Shown: one piece after another, positions 18,266-23,333 of the stretch | Layout: each line of letters starts with the position of its first letter | Position numbering within the stretch: position 1 is the stretch's first letter | Source of the DNA: Entamoeba invadens IP1 | Lineage: Eukaryota; Evosea; Mastigamoebida; Endamoebidae | DNA: 23,333 bases | Assembly (NCBI RefSeq): GCF_000330505.1 | Contig: NW_004191594.1 | Coordinates: 246,198-269,530, forward strand | Reading direction: 5' to 3' | Notes under the pieces: model-generated | Seen by the model: the letters and a program-made list of their open reading frames with translations, nothing else | Databases searched by the model: none | Told to the model about the DNA's origin: nothing | Position numbers and translations under genes: made by a program

Positions 18266-19142
18266 TCTATTAAGTAAAAATCTAATAGTATTTATTATTT
18301 GTTTTAACTATACATGTTGTGTTAGAATTGTAAATTTATTTAATTTTTCAATGTCTGAATTATTAAGACTAAATTCATTGAAAAATAAATTGTTATTTTT
18401 TTCGAAACTTTGTTTTTTTAGGAACTTAAATTATTTTTTATTATAATAAATGGATTTTTAATTATATGGAAATTAATTAATTTTCAAATAAAAAAAAGTT
18501 AATAATATCATATCATTGTTTTTATATTTTTATAATAATTATAATAATTATCTATTACTTACCATTTTATTGAAAAAATCAAACTAAATATATACTTCAA
18601 ATATTAGCTAATTATCGGGAAAATAATAACAAGAAAAATCCAAGATTCTTCCAAAAAATGAAAAAGAGTTGTTTTTTCACACTTTTCGTTACCATTTTTT
18701 AATTTTTTTGTATTTCTAACAGAAATATAATGATAATAATTATTATAGTGATAATTTTTATTATTAAAAATACCAATAATTTAAAAATGCCAATTTGAAT
18801 GGTTAATTCTTAAAAATATCGAATTATAATAATTTTTAAATGGATTACAATAATATTTTTACTACAAATATAAAAATACGCATTTCCATTTTAGATTGTT
18901 ATTATCCCGTTTCTTTTAAAAAATATGGAGCTAACTTTTCAAAAGTAAAAGAGTTTTTTTAATAACAAGAGTGGTATTAATTATTTAAAAATGCAAAACA
19001 CCAATTCAATTTTTAACTTCAAAAGGACAAATATATCATTTTGGTAAAACAAAAAAACACAAAAACGCTCTTTAAAAGAACGTTCTTATCATTTCTATGA
19101 TTCTTTCCATCTAAAAACAGAAAAGTTATACTGTATTAGTAA
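18266..19142. other. AT-rich spacer upstream of receptor kinase
   Basis: About 880 bases without coding signal. It contains five copies of a TAAAAAT(A/G)(C/T)-type word at 18765, 18782, 18811, 18871 and 18987. It also holds an imperfect inverted pair CGGGAAAATAATAAC (18616-18630) and GTTATTATCCCG (18898-18909). I cannot tell whether these are regulatory, a decayed small repeat element, or chance in biased sequence. Confidence 0.5.
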
Positions 19143-19187
19143 AATGAACCATTCAAAATTATACAATGATGAAACTGTAAAAATTCA
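19143..19187 (+). promoter_or_regulatory. Entamoeba-type core promoter (GAAC plus Inr)
   Basis: AATGAACC at 19143-19150 differs by one base from the Entamoeba GAAC element AATGAACT. AAAAATTCA at 19179-19187 is an exact match to the initiator and lies two bases before the ATG at 19190, fitting the very short 5' UTRs of the genus. A loose TATA-like GTATTAGTAAA lies just upstream near 19132. Confidence 0.65.
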
Positions 19188-19189
19188 TT

Positions 19190-22100
19190 ATGCTACTTTT
19201 CTTCATTCTTTCACTGAGTTTTGCACTGGACCATTGCAAAAGCCAGATTTCAGACAATCACTGTATCGAGTGCGAAAGTGGGTATTATCTACAGCTTACT
19301 GATAACACCGATTCGGGCATTCCTTCACTTCTATGTGTTGCTATTGGTGTGTCTGAGAATTGCGAGATCACCGACAATGGGGCGTGTGTGAAATGTCTTC
19401 CGAAGTTTTACTTAGACGGCAATCAATGCAAGAGTTGTTCCATGGAGTTCTGTAATTATTGCAACTCGACATTTTGTTATCAATGTGGGTCAAACGCAGC
19501 GGGAACACAACTCTATCTCTCCACGGACGAGACCAAATGTGTTGACTGCACTGATCCGGCACACGACGAAGACTGTGGTCGTTGTCCTGGTGGAAAGTAC
19601 TTTGACATTGATACTAAGCGATGCGAAAAGTGTATGACCAACTGCGCTCTCTGTACTGAGAAGTACAACTGCTACCAATGTACAAACAAAACATTGCTCA
19701 GTAAGACGGATGTACCCACTCCGAATGAACCAGATAAGTGTAACCCTATATCCAATTGCGACGAAACAGAAGGATTACAAGATGATCATTGTGAGTTGTG
19801 TAATAGTGGATATCGACTTGAGGCGGGGGACTGTGTTTCTTGTGGCACAAATTGTTCGGTGTGTTACAAGACCGACACTGGCGAAAATTATTGTTCGGTG
19901 TGTAAAACAGACTACGTCATGACAAACGGACAGTGTAAAAGCAAAGACGACTTACACTGTTTAGAGGGCAGTGAGACATATGGATGTTTACAATGTGAGT
20001 CTGGAAGGTATTTCAGTGCTTCGCTCGAGTGTTTACTCTGTGATGCAACTTGCAGCACTTGTGTCTCTGAGGCGTCGCACTGTCTCTCTTGTAATGAAAA
20101 TTACTACTTTTTGAACGGCACTACACAATGTGTCCCAAAAGATGGAAATTGCAGTTTGGTCGACCAAGCCGGGTGCAAAGAGTGTTACAACGATTTGACC
20201 ACAGAAGGGCAGAAGACAGCTGGGTACTTTGTACCGAAGGGTGGCCAAGAGTGTCAGCCGTGTGAATCACATTGCAAATTATGTGAAGACGAAGCGACAC
20301 ATTGTTCTGCGTGTATCACCAATTACACGTTGAAAAAGGTAGAAGGAGAGGACTATTACATCTGTGAAAATATGTCGGAGTTCTGTTTAAAAACTGGTTT
20401 GTTCTAACATCTTCTGTGTTCACCAATTACTACCCAAATAACAGTTCAATACTAATGAATAGAAATGGGGTATTGCACAGAGTGTGTGTCCGGGTTCTTC
20501 ATCAAGAACGGTGAGAGTCAACAATGCTCACAATGCGATTTGTCGTGCAGCACATGTAAAGAGTCGAACAAATGTCTGAGTTGCAAAGAAGGGTATTACC
20601 TGTCGAAGTACGAGCAAGACTTGGATAACAAAACTACGTGTAGAAGTCAAAAAGAAATTAATTCGACGTGTCAAGCTGGGATCAATGGGTGCGAGACATG
20701 TTTCCCTGGATATTATATCAACCACGACGATCCAAAGCAGTATATCTGCCAGAAGTGTCCTGATGAGTGTAGTGAGTGTGTTTGGAAATCGACTGATACC
20801 AATGACAACACCGTTGGTATTCCGATTTGTACTACATGTAATACAGTAAAGGAGTATGTGAATGATGGGCAGTGTAAACCATGTAGTGAGTTGACTCAAT
20901 GCTTTGAATGTGAAGGTGAGAAGTGTAAGAAATGTAATGATGGCTATTCTCTAGATGCTGGAGGAGTGAGTTGCTCGAAGACAAATTGGGCTTTGATAGT
21001 TCCATTAGTCATTGTTGCGATCATTATCATTATAGTTCTTCTGTTACTCTTCATCGGTCTGATTTGGTGGAGAAGAACTAAAAGTGTCAAAGCAGAAACA
21101 GCAGCGATCAAGCCGTTCCACGTCGGCAGTGATTTGGAGCTGATGTTGTTGGGTGCCGATAACGAGAAGTTCCCATTAAAGACAGACAAGTGGGAGTTAT
21201 CATTCGACTTAGCGAAATCAAAAGCCATTGTCGACCAAGAGTACACTGAAACTGTCAACCTTGCCAATATGTCGAAGAAGCAATATTACTTTGAGTTCCA
21301 CTATACTCCAAGCCATAAGTACGACTTAGAAATTACTCCAAAGAGTGCGACATTAAAATCGTCCACGGCTATTCCAGTCACTTTCAAGATCAAAATGCTG
21401 TGTACAACTTCAGTGAGTGACAACATTGGTATTTCAGCAATGGATATTGATGATCAGAATAAGGAAACTGCCAAGTTCACTGTAGTTATTGAATCGGATT
21501 TGTCACTCAAATTGGACCACACTGAGTTGAAACCAATCATGCCGCCAATTGGTGAAGGTGCATTTGGTATGGTATTTAGAGGGACTTACAGAGGCAGAGA
21601 TGTCGCCATTAAGAAAATGAAGGCGAGAAATTTGACACAAGAACAAGAGAAGGAGTTCAATCATGAAGTTTCGATGATGACGCAGTTGCGACACAATTGT
21701 GTAGTTGAGTTAATTGGTGCTGTGTACACTGAAGGTGAGATATCTATTGTCACTGAGTTTGCGGAGTATGGCTCGTTGAGCAAAATATGGGGGAAGCAGC
21801 CAGTCAATTACCAACTTAAGGTGAAGATATTGGATGACATGGCTGTTGCGTTAGCTTATTTGCATCAGAACAATATCATCCATCGTGATGTCAAAGGCGA
21901 GAATTTGTTGTTGTTCTCCCTCAACCCACATTCTCCAGTCTGCGCGAAGTTAACAGACTTTGGTACATGCAGAAACATCTCTGAGCGAAATCTGGCATCA
22001 AAAGCATTGTCACAAGGTATCGGAACACCAACATACATGCCACCAGAGTGTTTACAGAACTCTTCAGAATACAGTTACCCCGTCGACGTCTATGCTTATG

Positions 22101-22558
22101 GTATGGTCTTGTTCGAGACTTATGTCGAGAAGAACGCATATGAAAATGATGAGCGATTCAATCAGCCATGGATGATTCCTCAATTTGTCATTGAGGGACA
22201 AAGACTCGATAAGCCGAATGGGATTCCAGAGAACTATTGGGAGTTAACTACTAAATGTTGGTCACAGAACGCAGAGGACAGACCGACGTTTGCCGATGTT
22301 TTGAAAACTATTGAGTCATGGGGCGAAGACATCAGATATGCTCTTAATATCGAAGGGGAGAAGAAAGCTGGTGCTGGAGGCGCAAGTGATATTTCGAGCA
22401 ATTCGACGCCCTCCGTGCCTTCTAGTGCTCAAGAGCCATCCATCACTTCTTCCTCTGACAACACCCCATCTGGGCCACAAAGTTCGTTGCCAAAGTCTGT
22501 TGGAAAACGCGTTGAGAAAGACAAGGAGAAGTCTTCTTCGTCTTCTTCAGAAGATTAA
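19190..22558 (+). CDS. Transmembrane receptor kinase with CXXC-rich ectodomain (TMK family), two exons
   Basis: Exons 19190-20396 and 20463-22558 join in frame to give 1100 residues. A signal peptide (MLLFFILSLSFA) leads into an ectodomain of about 560 residues built from CxxC-rich, EGF/furin-like repeats (for example CVKCLPKFYLDGNQCKSC). The membrane helix is at about 577-601 (ALIVPLVIVAIIIIIVLLLL). A cytosolic beta-rich segment at about 635-755 resembles an MSP/Ig-like fold. The kinase domain spans about 760-1022: glycine loop GEGAFGMV, VAIKK with the ATP-binding Lys near 786, HRDVKGEN with the catalytic Asp at 878, DFG at 901, and a PPE in place of APE. All catalytic residues are present, so it should be active, with a TKL/Ser-Thr-like HRDVKxxN. 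A Ser-rich tail ends the protein. This matches the large Entamoeba TMK family of surface receptors. The ligand is unknown. Confidence 0.92.
20397..20462 (+). other. Intron of receptor kinase gene
   Basis: 66 bases, with GTTTGT at 20397-20402 and TAG at 20460-20462. An ACTAAT word about 12 bases before the end is a plausible branch site. Phase 1 is kept, and the CXXC pattern continues on both sides, so the two long ORFs are one gene. Confidence 0.88.
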
Positions 22559-22693
22559 GTCAGTTTTATTCTTCCGATTTCTTTGTTATGACCTTCTGTG
22601 TATCAAACAGTAAACAGACTATAAATGAGTTATATTAATTCACACAAACAATGTGTTGATTGTATAATAATACAATAAAAGGAGCTAAGATCA

Positions 22694-23333
22694 TCACATC
22701 ATACCAATCATCTTATTTCCAAATGTCGAGGATATCCTGGCATCATGTCGCATCGAACAGAGAAGACTAGAAGTAAAAAGTGCGACTAAATGAGGATTTT
22801 CGACTCGTACCATATTAATTAACACCAACATATCACTTTTATCTAACCCACTTGTCTTCTTGAGGTGTTCAACCATCCGATGTCCAAAGGGTAGAGCAGA
22901 CTCCATGATCTCTCGTAATAAGTCAATAGCACGCACCCGCGTAAAGACTGAGAGTTGGTTCAAAATAAACAACGCCTGGTCTTCGTACTCGTTGCTGATC
23001 AGTTTTGTAATAACAAAAGAAAAAGCTTCGAACAAGTAACAGCTCTCCAATTGTGTCATGAAACTGATTGGATTGATCGGGTATATCGAATTCTTCACGT
23101 TCAGGCGTTTACTCACCGAGTCGATAAAATAAGCTGCGCGCGAAGTGAAGTAATTTGTTAACGTAATTCCCTTTATTGCATACACCGTGCTCTCTCCGCA
23201 CTTCACATAACACGACGGCGAAGGGAAGAAGAAGTATTCCGAAGGTTCAAATTTCGTCACAAATTGGAGTGTAAAAAATGGGTTGACCTCGGGAGTTATT
23301 TTGTTGGACAAAAAGTCGAAATTGGTATGATGG
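22694..23333 (-). CDS. Unknown protein, 5' end outside the window
   Basis: The minus-strand frame is open from the window edge at 23333 to TGA at 22696-22694, about 212 residues. No credible ATG start is seen: the codon at 23311 is TTG, and the frame continues upstream to the edge. The visible part is a soluble mix, with a beta-rich first third (FFPSPSCYVKCGESTVYAI) and then a series of helices (YEDQALFILNQLSVFTRVRA, DLLREIMESALPFGHRMVEHL). There is no signal peptide or catalytic motif that I recognise. It converges on the receptor kinase gene with 135 bases between stops. Its coding composition is like that of its neighbours, so I consider it real. Confidence 0.6.
   Translation of the reverse strand, partial: HHTNFDFLSNKITPEVNPFFTLQFVTKFEPSEYFFFPSPSCYVKCGESTVYAIKGITLTNYFTSRAAYFIDSVSKRLNVKNSIYPINPISFMTQLESCYLFEAFSFVITKLISNEYEDQALFILNQLSVFTRVRAIDLLREIMESALPFGHRMVEHLKKTSGLDKSDMLVLINMVRVENPHLVALFTSSLLCSMRHDARISSTFGNKMIGMM

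Noticed and set aside
18171..18446. Plus-strand ORF after the membrane coiled-coil gene
   Set aside because: It begins within the predicted intron, reads exon 2 in the wrong frame and then AT-rich spacer.
18616..18909. Candidate small transposon with inverted ends CGGGA...TCCCG
   Set aside because: The arms are only 12-15 bases with a 3-base gap, there is no target-site duplication that I can see, and the interior is ordinary AT-rich sequence.
1..23333. tRNA genes, tRNA-linked repeats, rRNA, CRISPR arrays, intact LINE/SINE or DNA transposons
   Set aside because: I looked for cloverleaf-like boxes, regular direct repeats with spacers, reverse transcriptase and transposase motifs, and saw none I could support. 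A covariance-model and repeat-library search would settle this.

Overview
The window looks like nuclear DNA from an Entamoeba species. The compact genes are separated by very AT-rich spacers. Several short introns start with GTTTGT and end in AG. A complete Entamoeba-type core promoter (GAAC element plus an exact AAAAATTCA initiator) sits just before one ATG, and the gene content matches the genus: a FYVE-like RhoGEF, a TLDc protein and a CXXC-rich transmembrane receptor kinase. The fairly G+C-rich coding sequence against long AT-rich spacers fits E. invadens better than E. histolytica. That species call is inference only.

Layout, left to right. (1) 1-1844 (+): a DH-PH-FYVE-like RhoGEF whose first ~150 bases are broken by three apparent one-base losses. 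(2) 1975-2151 (-): a 58-codon Lys/Met-rich micro-ORF. (3) 2388-2699 (+): a small two-helix membrane protein. (4) 3060-3678 (+): a two-exon unknown gene, ending 51 bases from a three-exon coiled-coil gene on the minus strand (3730-4730). (5) 5548-6144 (+): an unknown 198-residue protein. (6) 6357-7299 (-): a two-exon WWE plus BRCT-like protein. (7) 8052-9770 (+): an all-helical protein. (8) 9834-10587 (+): a decayed gene of unknown family. (9) 10779-13217 (+): an F-box/WD40 protein, with a BTB-like protein (13354-14037) converging on it. (10) 14254-16186 (+): a decayed leucine-rich-repeat-like gene. (11) 16608-17585 (+): a coiled-coil/TLDc protein. (12) 17689-18265 (+): a single-pass membrane coiled-coil protein. 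(13) 19190-22558 (+): a two-exon transmembrane receptor kinase. (14) 22694-23333 (-): an unknown gene that runs off the end of the window.

No operon logic is expected or seen. By theme the window carries signalling genes (RhoGEF, receptor kinase), possible ubiquitin-ligase adaptors (F-box/WD40 and perhaps BTB) and one likely ADP-ribose reader (WWE-BRCT). The two broken genes suggest turnover of family members. There is no tRNA array, rRNA, CRISPR array or intact transposon. Many naive ORF starts here are GTG or TTG, so I moved starts to the first supported ATG. I saw no wholly new system. The most distinctive items are the WWE-BRCT protein, the Lys/Met-rich micro-ORF and the two decayed genes.
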